From assembly GCA_030522415.1 (NCBI GenBank), contig CM060126.1, positions 6,536,645 to 6,600,644 of the forward strand: 64,000 nt of DNA. The letters are read 5' to 3'. Under the pieces are notes generated by a model. That model saw only the letters and a list, made by a program, of their open reading frames with translations, searched no databases and was not told the DNA's origin. The translations under genes and the position numbers were made by a program. The stretch is from Channallabes apus. Taxonomy: Eukaryota; Chordata; Actinopteri; Siluriformes; Clariidae. Positions 45,906 to 58,070 of this stretch are shown piece after piece (within the stretch, counting starts at the first letter, position 1; the number at the start of each line of letters is the position of its first letter).

Positions 45906-46532
45906 GTGACCTCTTTCAGTAGGATAATGTCACACTGTTTGAAGAAAAAGCACCTGACAGTGTTCAAGAATCAAATGGTACTAAAAATGGAAGGCATGTT
46001 CAAAATAATAACACAAAAGTCTAAAAAACAATAAAAAGGAACAAGCAGTGGGGTAACCCTAACAGTTTTTCATTTGCAGTATATATGGTGAATGTTGAAG
46101 ATATGAAGAGGATGAATGTATAGGCCAGTATGTTTTAATTAAGCAGATCAATTTGTTATTCTATTTAAAACCATTATAAATCCTTGGAGCAATTTGATTA
46201 TTTTAGTTGTTTATCTGTGATTTCCATTAGGATCAGCCATGTCAGTCGTAACAATGGAAACCCAAGGGGTTAAGATCCATGTGTGTAAGGATTAATTACA
46301 AGACTTTCCAAAATAAAATAAAAATCAAGTAAGCAGGCTAGAAATTGTCATTGTGCAAATAGTCACAGAAAGCAGGCACTCAAAAGCAGTACTGGTAAAC
46401 AAGACAAGGGTCAGAGTAAAAAAATTTAAAAAAAGCAGTCCAAAAGAACAAAACTCAAAAGTTATATATAGTATATTATGAAAAAAAATTATCTAGAATA
46501 TAACCCAGTAATTTTCTTTTATAATATATATA

Positions 46533-46565
<33 letters not shown>
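46533..46565. repeat. (TA)n microsatellite
   Basis: About 15 TA units. Confidence 0.85.
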
Positions 46566-46569
<4 letters not shown>

Positions 46570-46619
46570 CCCCATTTAACAAGGTAGTAAACATTTTAGT
46601 GGGTGGAGTTATGGGGATA

Positions 46620-47134
46620 TTGTTATGGATTCTATTATATTGGCTACTAGTCCCATGAGGCCATGAGGCTCTGATCCATCAAGACCTGCGCACCATTAGA
46701 CCTGAAGATGTGCTGTCGTATTTGACACCAAGCCGCCAGTAGCAGATCCTTTACCTTTGTAAGTTGCGAGGTGGGACCTCCATGGATCGGACTTGTTTTT
46801 GTCCAGCACATCCCACAAATGAAAGATTGGATTGAGATCTGGATAATTTGGAAGCTGAGTCAACACCTCAAACTCATTGTGTTCCTCAGACCATTTATGC
46901 ATTTTTTTTTTTAATGTGCAATGCACATACTGTTTTCATGATGTGGTGTACTTGATCAGCAATAATGTTTAGGTAGGTGGTGTGTGTCAAAGTATCTACA
47001 TGAACTGCAAACTACACAGCCTTCACCAGCCTTCACTCCCCACATGTGAACCTTAGCCGCCATCAGCCGCCCATATAGTACAACCCTTTTTTGGTAGGTC
47101 CTGCTTCTAACATTATTGAGACCCATGATGGTAT
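46620..47134 (-). pseudogene. Tc1-like transposase pseudogene interrupted by a hAT element
   Basis: On the minus strand NEFEVLTQLPNYPDLNPIFH followed by LWDVLDKNKSDPWRSHLATY is a clearly recognisable Tc1 transposase C-terminus (the PDLNPIxHLWDxLD block around the third catalytic acidic residue). Further along, CAATAATGTTTAGGTAGGTG and similar words are antisense to the catalytic core. The frame is broken by several indels. The hAT element at 47143 interrupts its continuation. Confidence 0.75.
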
Positions 47135-47142
47135 GCCTTCAC

Positions 47143-47845
47143 CAGAGGTGGAAAGTAACGAATTACATTTACTCGCGTTACTGTAATTGAGTAGCTTTTT
47201 TGTGTATTTCTACTTTTTTAAGTAGTTTTAAAAATCTGTAATTTTACTTTTACTTAAGTACGTTTTGTTTGAAGTATTGTAATTCGCTACATTTTAAATC
47301 ATATTCGCTACTGAGTAAAAAATAAATGAATGAAAATGATAAAATAATAAAAAATATTATGCTTTGTATAAATGCTCTGTTGCGCCGCGTGTGTGTATCA
47401 TGTCCTGGTCGCGCGCCGCTCCAGACTCCACTCCAGGTTTTCTGATATCGGCATCACCTGACCTTCCACACGGCCACTTCCGCCCTGAGTGACGTCATCG
47501 ACTAGCGCGACCATGTATAATCCGGAGAGAGACGCGGGAATGATGAAAGGTTGTGATTTTGGCGTTTTGATATTTGGTTGTGTATTCCGGTTTGACTTTT
47601 TGCCTCCAATTGACTTTGATTATTGCTTTGTCGCTTTGGTTCGGTTGGTCTTTGTATATATTTGTAGATAATTTCACTGTTTTTGGTTTAGGGAGTCCGG
47701 GAAGGTACCTGTATTTTTGTTTGTTTGTGTTTTTTTTTTTTTTTTGGCAGGTAATCTAGCTACTAAATATAAATACCATTTTGTTTATTATTTTGGCCTG
47801 GGTCCAACCTGAATCTGATCCTCCTCCTCCTTGTGTGTGTGTGTG

Positions 47846-47931
<86 letters not shown>

Positions 47932-48381
47932 TGGATCTAGTTCTTTCTGCCATATACCACCATTTCCATACAGTTTAAAATAGAACCCTGAACCATTCTT
48001 TTGCTGTATGACCCTAGACTGGGACGTAACACCATATTTAAGTGACCACTTTGATTTTTAAGCACAAGAAAGACAACAGCTTTATTATGCAAAGGTGTTC
48101 CTTCAGTTAAAAACAACTAGTTTGAGATTTATATCTGCTCATCTTTTTTTGAACTACGCTAGAATGCCTCAACCCCCCTCCCCCACCCCCGCTGTTAAAA
48201 AAATTAAAATAAAAAAGTAACTCGGTAACTTTTACTCTGAGTAAATTTTTTAATGAGCTACTTTTTACTTTTATTTGAGTAGATTTTTATAATGGTAACT
48301 TTACTTGTACTTAAGTAAAATTTCACTGAAGTAACAGTACTTGTACTTGAGTACAAAATTTTATTACTCTTTCCACCTCTG
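47143..48381. mobile_element. hAT-superfamily DNA transposon (1,239 bp), non-autonomous
   Basis: The ends read CAGAGGTGGAAAGTAA at the left and CTTTCCACCTCTG at the right. An 8-bp duplication GCCTTCAC flanks the element (47135-47142 and 48382-48389), the hallmark of hAT. Subterminal ACTTTTACTTAAGTA-type words occur near both ends. The interior has a CpG-rich 150 bases (about 47385-47540), a (GT)n (47833-47851) and a long (TA)n (47853-47929). No transposase frame is found. Confidence 0.88.
47853..47929. repeat. (TA)n microsatellite within the hAT element
   Basis: About 38 TA units directly after a (GT)n run. Confidence 0.95.
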
Positions 48382-48449
48382 GCCTTCACTAAATCTTAAA
48401 TACCCACAAATAATATGTAAACTCGCTTTGATGGACTTTCCATTGACTC

Positions 48450-48600
48450 AGATAGGTTCGGTCGCTCGTATGCCAAAAATGCTTTGTATGCCAAGGCAAA
48501 TTTCTTGCAAAATTTTAGTTCTTAAAGCGAAAATTTGTGAGACTCGACTTACAAACATTCCAATCCTTACAAAAACCTTTCCTGCAGCAAACTGTGCGTC
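48450..48600. mobile_element. fragment of a MITE family rich in CGTA words
   Basis: GGTTCGGTCGCTCGTATGCC, TTTGTATGCCAAGGCAAATT and AAAATTTGTGAGACTCGAC resemble the interior of MITEs that begin CAGTGGTACCTCGG in fish. A related end lies at 50177. No terminal repeats are preserved. Confidence 0.4.
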
Positions 48601-49649
48601 TTTTGGACCCAGGGGAGTGTGAGCTGAAATAAGCCAATCAGATATTTTTTTCCTCTGCTGTTGTGATGGAGTTAACGAACACGAGAGCCTTTGCTGGCGG
48701 TTTGCGTACAGCCTCCTGAATGATCACAAATTAAAGATGAATTAATTAAATATTGACCAATCAATTAATTAAATATTGACCAATTTTGGTGTGTTGTTGG
48801 TGGGAGAATCCTTTCACAGAATCACCATGTCACTCTGCCCGAATCAGAAACGTCCAGTTTATTTAGTATTGAAAAAAACATTTATTTAGCATCTCAAAGG
48901 AGTTATTGATGGTGAATGGATAATTCCATAGGACCTATTTATGGATTTATTAAACTTGGTGAGATTACCCAAAGATCAAGAGTTTGTGAAAAACTCTTGT
49001 ACAACCATGGACTTACAGTATACAACCATGTATGTAATAAATAGAATTCTCGAATCTTGAATCTTGGAAAAAATGCCATGCTGGTGTATTTGTTAAAGCC
49101 AAAGATCACCTGTGTGATTGGGTCGTTGCCCTTTTTATTCAGGAGGAGAACAGGATGGATTTTGGTTTCAAGCAAACAGTATCTCATTATATTTATTTAG
49201 ATTAAGTTATTGTTGATGGTTGAGAAGAAAAAACAAACAAACAAAAATAGTGTCACTGTTTTGTTCCTGGGTTCTATGAGGTGCATTTTGAATTGTTTGA
49301 TGATTATTGTGTTTTTGCGTCTTTTTGTGAGCTTTTTTTTTAAATATATATTCTTTGGACTATAATCAAAGCTGCATTAGGGGTCGACGAGACGATTAAA
49401 TCTCAGGTTCAACAAGCCTACATACTCTGAAGAAGTTTTCCAAGGAGGTAGGCAGTGGAGCTCTCTGAGTGGTCATGAGAAATAAATGCACATCCTGAGG
49501 GCATGTTAAATACACTTTCTTTGGGGCAGAAGACTTTTTCAGGCGGTGAAGGCTTTGCGGCACAAAGTAGAACACTGTCTTTGTATTGCAGTTAATGGTG
49601 TTGATATTGCAGTGCTGAAGAATATTTTACACATCATATTTCCATCAGG

Positions 49650-50017
49650 TAGTAGTTAGCACTGTCGCCTTGCACCTCCAGGGTCTGGGTTCGATTCCCC
49701 GGCCAGGCTCGATTCCCGTCTCTGTGTGCATGGAGTTCGCATGTTCTCCCCGTGCTTGGTGGGTTTCCTCCGGGTACTCCGGTTTCCTCCCACAGTCCAA
49801 AGATATCTTGCATAATATAGGCTAATTGGCGTTCCTAAATTGCCCGTAGTGTGTGATTGGGTGTGTGAGTGTGTGTATGTGTGTGTGCCCTGCGATGGAT
49901 TGGCACCCTGTCCAGGGTGTACCCCGCCTAGTGCCCGAAGTCTCCTGGGATAGGCTCCAGGTCCCCCGCGACCCTGAACACAGGATTAAGCGGTACAGAA
50001 AATGAATGAATGAATGA
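49650..50017 (+). mobile_element. family A SINE with 14-bp target duplication
   Basis: The flanking direct repeat ATATTTCCATCAGG is perfect (49636-49649 and 50018-50031). The copy starts inside box A (TAGTAGTTAGCACTGTCGCC), so it is slightly 5'-truncated. It has a duplicated box B region (GGGTTCGATTCCCC and GGCTCGATTCCCG) and ends in AATGAATGAATGA. It is a recent insertion. Confidence 0.93.
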
Positions 50018-50176
50018 ATATTTCCATCAGGATTTCTTGAATTTTAAACATAACGCTATCAATTCGCACTAGCATGCAACACAAGTCGGAAAACGTTTGT
50101 GGAGATCATGAGCGTGAAGATGCAAAAAGTGGCACGGATTCCCAGAAGAACTGTGTTATGTAATACAACATGAAAC

Positions 50177-50400
50177 TACAGCGGTACCTCGGCTTAAGAA
50201 TTTAATCCGTCCAGAGTCGAGTCCTTCAGACAAAATTCCATAGTGCGAAACAAATGTTCCAATAGGAAATAATGTAAATGCAGATAATATGTTCCATATG
50301 ACCACTGTAATCGAATTTTTGCATATAAAACAATCAAAGCATTTAGAAAAGACATGGAAATGAAGAAAGATATTAAATAAATAGACATTAAACCTCACTT
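50177..50400. mobile_element. MITE fragment, CAGYGGTACCTCGG family
   Basis: It begins ACAGCGGTACCTCGGCTTAA, continues GGAAATAATGTAAATGCAGA and TTTTTGCATATAAAACAATC. A second copy lies at 53740-53935 with the same internal words. The right terminal repeat is not found. Confidence 0.5.
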
Positions 50401-50537
50401 AACCTTAATTTCTGATTCCTCTTGGCAGCGACTTCTTTAAAAACCAAACTGAAAGTCATAAAAGTATAAAGTGATACAGCACGAATCTTCTCTTAACACA
50501 TCAGAAAGACTCAAAGGCCTGAACGAACCAAAAAAAC

Positions 50538-50652
50538 AGGCAGCACAGTGGCGTAGCGGTTAGCACGGTAGCCTCGAACCTTGAGTCCTCCTGGCCTCCC
50601 ACGACCCTGTACAGGATAAGCAGTATAGAGATTGTGTAAGAGAATGAATAAG
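50538..50652 (+). mobile_element. family A SINE, strongly internally deleted
   Basis: The head (GGCAGCACAGTGGCGTAGCG, GTTAGCACGGTAGCC) is joined directly to the 3' end (ACGACCCTGTACAGGATAAG, GAATGAATAAG). About 250 bases of body are missing. Confidence 0.8.
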
Positions 50653-51159
50653 AAACATACACACAGTTCTTGCTTACCACACACACACACACGTATACAT
50701 ATCTCGGTGTCACTGAGCTGTTGATGCCTGTTCAAGCAAGAAAAAAACAGAAAGGGAACAAGAGGAGACAAAGAGGTGAGGATAAAAGGTGCCGTGTGAG
50801 TGTCATTAATCAGTGCTCTGTGTCGCGGTCCATTCTGCCACTCTTGCTGCTCGTTCAGCTCCGTTCACCATTTTCGCCACATCTGTCCGTACTGTATTTC
50901 ACACGAAGCAGAACAACAACATCAAAAGTCAGGAGAGCAAAATGATGGAGATAGCAAGAAAGTTTTCAGCCTGCTGAATTATGCAGAAAAGCGCGGGGAT
51001 GGGGCGGATGAAAGCAGGACGCGCGGATAGACGGACGCAACAGAAAGAGAGCGCAAGCAGCTTGAAAAATCCTGATGTGACTTGATCTCTGGAGAGCTAA
51101 GGGGAAGACGCTTGCATGTTCGACCCATTAAAGATGCATGCTCTTCCCATCGCCCCTCC

Positions 51160-51190
51160 CTTATTTATTTATTTATTTATTTATTTATTT
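51160..51190. repeat. (TTTA)n microsatellite
   Basis: About seven units. Confidence 0.85.
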
Positions 51191-51443
51191 CACCCTGTTT
51201 TCCCATTAATGGCGACGAGTGAAACAGACATACTGTGCATTTGTGTGTGTGTGTGTGTGTGTGTATTCTAGTTTGACTTAACACATATTGTTTTGTGTGT
51301 GTGTGATGAGGGACACAGAGGTGTTTACTTATTCAGAATACAGGATTGAGCTTGTTTATTCATGGCCGTGTTTGGATGTATTACAGAGAGAGCAGGTGCA
51401 AAGCATCACTTGCATGTTTGAGGAAAGACATTGCCTTGTGCCA

Positions 51444-51497
51444 AGAGAGAGAGAGATAGAGAGAAAGAGAAAGAGAGAGAGAGGGAGAGAGAGAGAG
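51444..51497. repeat. (GA)n-rich purine tract
   Basis: Imperfect GA/GAAA/GGA units form a pure purine strand of about 54 bases. Confidence 0.85.
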
Positions 51498-51556
51498 AAC
51501 CAGCTACACAATTTATTTCGAAGCAAGGTGGTACAAATGTTCTCTTCCATTTTAAT

Positions 51557-51557
<1 letters not shown>

Positions 51558-51622
<65 letters not shown>
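51558..51622. repeat. (GATA)n microsatellite
   Basis: About 16 GATA units. Confidence 0.95.
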
Positions 51623-52116
51623 GATCAAGGATGATGAGGTCATGAGAAAGAGATGGAAAGATGAGAAGACTGAGATAGGAAGCAAGGGAGGAGGACTGTG
51701 CGAGACAGGAATTTCAATGGCACTCCAATCATGCAGCCATGCTTGTTAGCCTTGGAAAAATTTGCATAGAGCGCTGGTGCATTCATTTGGCTCCCAAAGA
51801 AGATGGCGTCTGCTCTGTGCTTCTAGGTAGCTAAGCATTAACCTTCTACATTGCACTACTCGCTTTATACTGTAAGAATCTGTGCATTTTTTTTTTTATC
51901 ACTTGAATAAATATACACTGTGGGTGTGTTAACAATATTATCTTTCCTCACTCTAATATTTCATGTGTGGCAGCCTGGACTGGAGTGAAAGAAATATTCG
52001 GGATTCTCTCTCTCTCTCCCTGTGTGTGTGTGTGTGTGCGCGTGTGTGTATGTGTGTGTGTAAAGCTGCTTTGTGACAGTGACCACTGGTAAAGCAATAT
52101 ACAAATAACATTTTAT

Positions 52117-52120
<4 letters not shown>

Positions 52121-52171
<51 letters not shown>
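52121..52171. repeat. (GT)n microsatellite
   Basis: About 25 GT units, followed by a T-tract. Confidence 0.95.
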
Positions 52172-52173
<2 letters not shown>

Positions 52174-52743
52174 CTTTTTTTTTTTTTAAGACCACCAAGA
52201 TTATTTTGTAAGGAATGCCAAATATACCTGTCTCTTATTAATGTTGCTCCCGTTAATATAATCGTCATAATAAATGCAATAAAATGTTTTAGTTTTAAGC
52301 AAAGTTTTACTTGGGAAATGTTTGTATCTTTTTTTTTTCCTCCCACAAACATATCACAAAAAATAAATAAATAAATAAGTGCAGGTTTTTAAAAATAAAA
52401 AGAAGTCTGAATTCCAGAACCACCCCCACACACATTAAACCATTAAAATATGCTTGCTCTGATTGTTTCTGGTAGCTCAGGTCAAAGACTGTCTGGTGAA
52501 GGTGAACAGAGTTTGATCCTGCCTCTGCTTTTACTCATGTTCTAGATTTGTTCCTAACGTTTTAGATACTGTAATGACTAGTTTTCGCTTATACTGTAGT
52601 GTTGAGGGCAATCATTAGGTGAACTATTATATTATTTTTAATATATATTAGGTAATAGTAGGTACAGTATATTGACTAAATTAATAAATAAACAAACAAC
52701 AAACCAATTGTGTCCAAACGTAGGACTCGTAGGATGTCTGTGT

Positions 52744-52747
<4 letters not shown>

Positions 52748-52816
<69 letters not shown>
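52748..52816. repeat. (TA)n microsatellite
   Basis: About 34 TA units, just before the hairpin cluster. Confidence 0.95.
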
Positions 52817-52822
<6 letters not shown>

Positions 52823-52844
52823 TTAGTTATATATATATATATAT

Positions 52845-53242
<398 letters not shown>

Positions 53243-53344
53243 CTATAACAATACTGGGGATTTCAAAACTATGTGGAGTATTTACATTAGGTAATTACTG
53301 TATGTAACAGCAACAACAATAGTCAATTTTTATTTTAAGACATA

Positions 53345-53735
53345 GAGGTCAGCTGTTCTGAAATAGTTCTTGCAAGAATACTACAGTATGTGCAAGTGCA
53401 TTTGCAAAACCCATCAAGCTCCATGATGAAACTTTCTCTCATGAAGACCATCTCAGGAAAGCAAGACCAAAACTTGACTCTGCTGCAGAAGAGCAGTTCA
53501 TTTAGAGTCACCAGCCTCAGAAATCACCAATTAACAACCAGCAGCTCAGATCAGATTAGAGCCATTATTAAGGATTTTCAGATGAGTAGCAAATACATCT
53601 CACCATTAACTGTTTAAATGATATTATTGCATATTTTGAATGCCTTCAGCATTGCTTTACAGTGTAGAAAGAAATATAAATCAGGAACCACCATGGAGTT
53701 AGAAACTGACCCCAAACTTTTGAGCAGTAGTGTAT
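53345..53735 (+). pseudogene. internally deleted Tc1-like element
   Basis: GCTCCATGATGAAACTTTCT, CAAGACCAAAACTTGACTCT and CAGAAGAGCAGTTCATTTAG match the same part of the Tc1 gene as 54319-54400, and ACCCCAAACTTTTGAGCAGT matches the usual 3' end of the family. The catalytic part of the gene is missing. Confidence 0.65.
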
Positions 53736-53739
53736 CTAC

Positions 53740-53935
53740 TAATTGAGTTCTAAATGAGTTCTTAAGGCGAAAATTCTTATTGTGAAACACATTTTCCCAT
53801 AGGAAATAATGTAAATACAGATAATCCGTTCCAGCCACTAAAAGAATTAACAATATTACAAATTTCCACTCTAAACCTCACTATAATCATATTTTTGCAT
53901 ATAAAAACAAACAAAACATAAAAAAGACATGTTTA
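53740..53935. mobile_element. MITE fragment, same family as 50177-50400
   Basis: TCTTAAGGCGAAAATTCTTA, TTTTCCCATAGGAAATAATG and CAGATAATCCGTTCCAGCCA share order with the copy at 50177-50400. Confidence 0.5.
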
Positions 53936-54099
53936 GATTGCCTAAAGTAGCTACATTTAGCTTTGATCTCAGCTTGGCACACTCATGGCATTCTCTCAGA
54001 TTCAGATTTACAGTACAAGGTAGTCACATTGTTTTTAATTCACAGGTCTACTTTGTTACAAGTTAATGTATTACACCTCTTGCTTTCTTAATGTGCATT

Positions 54100-55017
54100 A
54101 GACTATCAATTATCTTGTGCAGATGAACAGAGGGTACAAAGTCAATAGGCATATTAGTGCTACTAAATCTACTGTACAAATCAAGAAACAGTTAAGAGTA
54201 AAGAAAAGTGACTTCATCATTACTTTAAAAAATGAAGGTCAGTCAATCTGGAAAATCTCAAGAACTTTGAATGTATTCCTGAATGTAGTCACCAAAACCA
54301 AAAATCAAATGCTGTGGTGAAACTGGCTCTCGTGAGGACCGTCCCAGAAAAAGGAAGAACAAGAGCTACCATGGCTGCAGAGGATAAGTTTATTAGAGGA
54401 GGCTTATTCAGAGAAGACTACAGTGTGTGAGTCAGGCCTTTGTGGTTGAATTGTGGAAAGAAACCATTACTTTGGAAGAACAACAAGCAGAAGAGACTTG
54501 GACATTAGATCAGTGGAAAACTGTTCTTTGTTCTGGTAAACAAATTATGGGATTTTTGGTTTTAACTACCATGTCCTTGTTAGACATAGAGACAGACTGT
54601 TTATAAATGTGTGGTTCCCTGGTAACACTGTTGGTGACTTAGTCAAAATTGAAGGCACACTTAACCAACATGGCGACCACAGGAGTTTGCCATACCAGAT
54701 TTGCACGTAGTTGGGCCATTATTTGCTTTCCAACAAGATAATGATCCCAAACAGTACTCTAGATATGCAAGAGATTCTTGTCCAAGAAGGAGAGTGATGG
54801 AATGCTCATCAGATGACCTGGCCGCCACAATCACCCAATCTAAATCCAATTGAGATGGTTTGGGACGAGTTGGACCAGAGAGTGAAGGTAAAGCAGCCAA
54901 CAAGTACTCAACACTTCTGGGAACTCCTTCGACAGTGTTGGAAAACCGTTCCAGGTGACAACCTCATGAGACTGACAAGATTGTGCAAGCTTTCATCAAA
55001 GCAAGCGAAAATGTGAA
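54100..55017 (+). pseudogene. Tc1-like transposase pseudogene, most complete copy
   Basis: The N-terminal part (54117-54320) reads FIITLKNEGQSIWKISRTLN, the helix-turn-helix that binds the terminal repeats. A central part (54319-54800) is readable only with frame changes and includes words matching the first catalytic block and the HGGS/QQDND region. The C-terminal part (54813-55016) reads TWPPQSPNLNPIEMVWDELD, then QRVKVKQPTSTQHFWELLRQ and CWKTVPGDNLMRL, the complete third catalytic block and tail of a Tc1 transposase. Several frameshifts and stops divide the gene, so it is inactive. Confidence 0.85.
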
Positions 55018-55094
55018 ACTAATTTGGGGATATAGAACACATTTTTAGGGTACTGCATAATTCCATTTATGTTCTGTCAAAACCATATAAAATA

Positions 55095-55820
55095 ATTACG
55101 AGCATAATTCGTTCCAGAAGTGTGCTCATATTCCAAAACACTCGTAAACCAAATTAAATTTTCCCATAAGAAATAATGGGAACCTCAAATTATTCATTCC
55201 ACTACCCAAAAAAATAAATACATAAAAAATAATTAATACAAAATATATAAAGTAAAAATAAAACAAATTAACCTGCACTTTACCTTTAAAAAAAAAGTAA
55301 AAATAAATCCAGACGAATAAGTGTTTCCATTTGTGCGTGCAGGCACTATGTGTGTGTGTGTGTGTGTGTAATGATGAGATCACAAACTGGTCGATGCCTG
55401 TTCTTTTATTTGCATTGTCGGGCTATAGTACAAACTTTCGGGTGGATCCTGCACTTAAATCCAACTAAAAAAACTACTAAAAGAGAAAACAAAACTCAGG
55501 TTCTATATCCTAGCTTACATCTCGCATTCGCGTTCACACACACCGGACTGCATTAGCCAAAATACATGTCCAGCACTGGACTACACTTCCGTAAACAGCT
55601 GTCATAAACCTCTCTCTCCCACAACACTGTTTTGTCGGAAGATTTGCAAGGAACATCGCTAATGACACTCGTGTAAACAAATACTAATGGAATCATTGCT
55701 GTAAAGTAAAACAAACAAACAAATGATCATGCACTTTACCTTTAAAAAGAATCGCGACAGAGCAGAGTTTCTGTGTAGAGCAGAGAATGTTTGTGTGTGT
55801 GTGAAGCAGAGAGGGGGTGC

Positions 55821-55887
<67 letters not shown>

Positions 55888-56410
55888 TAAAGACCAGAGA
55901 GTGTGTGTGAACCAACACAGTGTCAAATTATGTGCGCGCACACACAAGCTCACACAGGCTGAAACAAAGATGAAGAAAATTAATCTTTAACCTCTGGAAT
56001 GAGATTTTCTTTTGCTTTACACCCGCGCTGTACACACGTGTGTTATAAGAAACAGTACATGTGTGCTGTACACACGCACTTACAAACACAAAATAAAATA
56101 TGTTTTACACACACATGTGGTCACACTGTTATAGTAAACAGTACACGCGAGCACTGATGTTGATTATACCAGTAAGAGACGAGCACTAAGACCCAGCAGG
56201 GAAGACGATTACCTACAATTCCGCAGCACAAGAGAGAGAAAAAAACCTTGGCTCAGTTGTGATCACGTGATGGATACACGTGATACACGATACTCGGTGC
56301 TCATAATCCAAGACAATGCTCGTTTTTCAAGTAAAAATTTTGTAAAAATCTTTGCTCGTCTTGCGGAACACTCGTAAACCGCGTTACTCGCAATCCAATG
56401 TTCCACTGTA
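55095..56410. mobile_element. large MITE-like element with cgagt-rich ends
   Basis: The right end reads CTCGTAAACCGCGTTACTCG then CAATCCAATGTTCCACTGTA, the common teleost TACAGTGGAAC terminus in antisense. The left end reads CGAGCATAATTCGTTCCAGA, AACACTCGTAAACCAAATT and CCCATAAGAAATAATGGGAA, matching the inner part of the same terminal repeat. Inside are (CA)n arrays and unique sequence without a transposase frame. The outermost left repeat is missing, so the left limit is approximate. Confidence 0.6.
55823..55881. repeat. (CA)n microsatellite
   Basis: About 29 CA units inside the MITE-like element. Confidence 0.95.
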
Positions 56411-56644
56411 CTCATTCTTGACTCTTACAACGATGACATTTTCATGCTGAGCGCTGCATTTATGGGTATTATATTAATCCTCGTAGATTCTTCAACTGCA
56501 AAATTTTTTTTCTTCTGATTATTTCTTATTCATCAATTTCTTTATTCTTAATTTTTTATCCATTATCTTGATTTGACTCATATTTTTTTCCTTTCTGTTT
56601 TGAATCTGCTCTAAATAGCTCCACAAGTTCATTCAGGTCATCAG

Positions 56645-56645
<1 letters not shown>

Positions 56646-56733
<88 letters not shown>
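56646..56733. repeat. (GT)n microsatellite, longest in the window
   Basis: About 43 GT units. Frames reading alternating Val/Cys or Thr/His are artefacts. Confidence 0.96.
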
Positions 56734-56736
<3 letters not shown>

Positions 56737-56809
56737 GCGTATTTGTAGTCCGCTTGTAGAAAAGTGTACATTCATGCAACCTGATCTTATACCAGTTTCT
56801 GTTTTTATG

Positions 56810-56810
<1 letters not shown>

Positions 56811-56844
<34 letters not shown>
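56811..56844. repeat. (TC)n microsatellite
   Basis: About 17 TC units. Confidence 0.9.
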
Positions 56845-56847
<3 letters not shown>

Positions 56848-56943
56848 CAGTAAACCGTAGTTGCAATTCATCACCTTACCCTAATTTGACAATTTTTGTT
56901 TATGTGCGATTATTTGTATTGATGTTTAAATCTCTTTGTGGGT

Positions 56944-56953
56944 GAGAGAGAGG

Positions 56954-56984
<31 letters not shown>

Positions 56985-56985
56985 G

Positions 56986-57017
<32 letters not shown>

Positions 57018-57021
57018 AATA
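56944..57021. repeat. (GA)n-rich purine tract
   Basis: About 78 bases of GA with GGA and AAA interruptions; a CT tract follows at 57066-57085. Confidence 0.9.
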
Positions 57022-57570
57022 TTGCCTGCCATCTGTCAGGACCCGGGGCTGTACTTGCCCCACTGTGCTCTCTCTCTCTCTCTCTTTTTCTCTTTTTTTT
57101 TTTTTTGCAAGACATCAGGCAGAAGGCAACAAGAGGCCTTTGTGCCTAAATGCAAAGTTGGTGCATACCATGTTTTTAAATGGTAGAAATTGCACCATGA
57201 TCACTCGCTGTCGCTTTATTTCCCCCTTTATGTTATAGCTGGATCACATCTTTATCCCCTGTTCATGATCAGTCCAACCTGAGCATTCCAGCCATTCAAT
57301 ACACAACACAGAGCACAGGACTGCATTACACGAGACTTTCAACATGGGATTAAAAGTTAAACCACTTTAGATATGTGTATGAAAGCAACGCATGAAGTCG
57401 AGAAGCTAAAGCACTTGTGTAGCGCTAAGCCTCTTGAAAGATAAAGACTCACTGTATTCTGTACTAGACTTGATTTTGGAGTCAGTTACAGTAGTTTCCC
57501 ACTGAGAAGAAATGATGGCACGAGTGAGCACCTTTAGCTTTGATTACAGTGTGCAGAGCGGTGGACAATT

Positions 57571-57870
57571 CTCACTCACTCACTCATCCTCTATACCGCT
57601 TTATCCTGTATTCAGGGTCGCGGGGACCTGGAGCTTATCCCAGGAGGCTTAGGGCACGAGGCAGGGTACACCCTGGACAGGGTGCCAATCCATCACAGGG
57701 CAAACACACGGGGAACGCCAATTAGCCTAAACTGCATATATTTGGACTGTGGGAGGAAACCAGAGTACCAGGAGGAAACTCACCAAGCACAGGGAGAACA
57801 TGGAAACCTGCAGGATTAGAACATGCACACAGGCAGGAATCGAACCCGGACCACAAAGGTGCAAGGTGTG
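57571..57870 (-). mobile_element. family A SINE, antisense
   Basis: The tail (CTCACTCACTCATCCTCTAT) leads into CCGCTTTATCCTGTATTCAG, CACCCTGGACAGGGTGCCAA and a head-side AGGAATCGAACCCGGACC. The extreme head is replaced at about 57870. Confidence 0.87.
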
Positions 57871-57995
57871 TAAACGTACATGTGAATGCTGACCGGAGTC
57901 CCTACCATGTTCGTAAAATAAGAATATATACAGCGGTGACCATTGGACTCCATGGCCCCTAGTTGGATTACAAAAGTTCCTAGGTGGATGGAGAG
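57870..57995 (+). mobile_element. orphan alternative SINE tail, opposite orientation
   Basis: GAATGCTGACCGGAGTCCCT, ACCATTGGACTCCATGGCCC and TAGTTGGATTACAAAAG match the alternative tail at 27438-27545, here directly next to an antisense SINE. Confidence 0.65.
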
Positions 57996-58070
57996 TTGTT
58001 GATGCCGTTGTTTTTGGATGTTTGTTATGGCTGTTTGGCGTATCTATAAACAAATATAAATACACGTTGA

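Noticed and set aside
56651..56866. Frames rich in Val/Cys or Thr/His near 56.7 kb
   Set aside because: They arise from (GT)n and (TC)n microsatellites.
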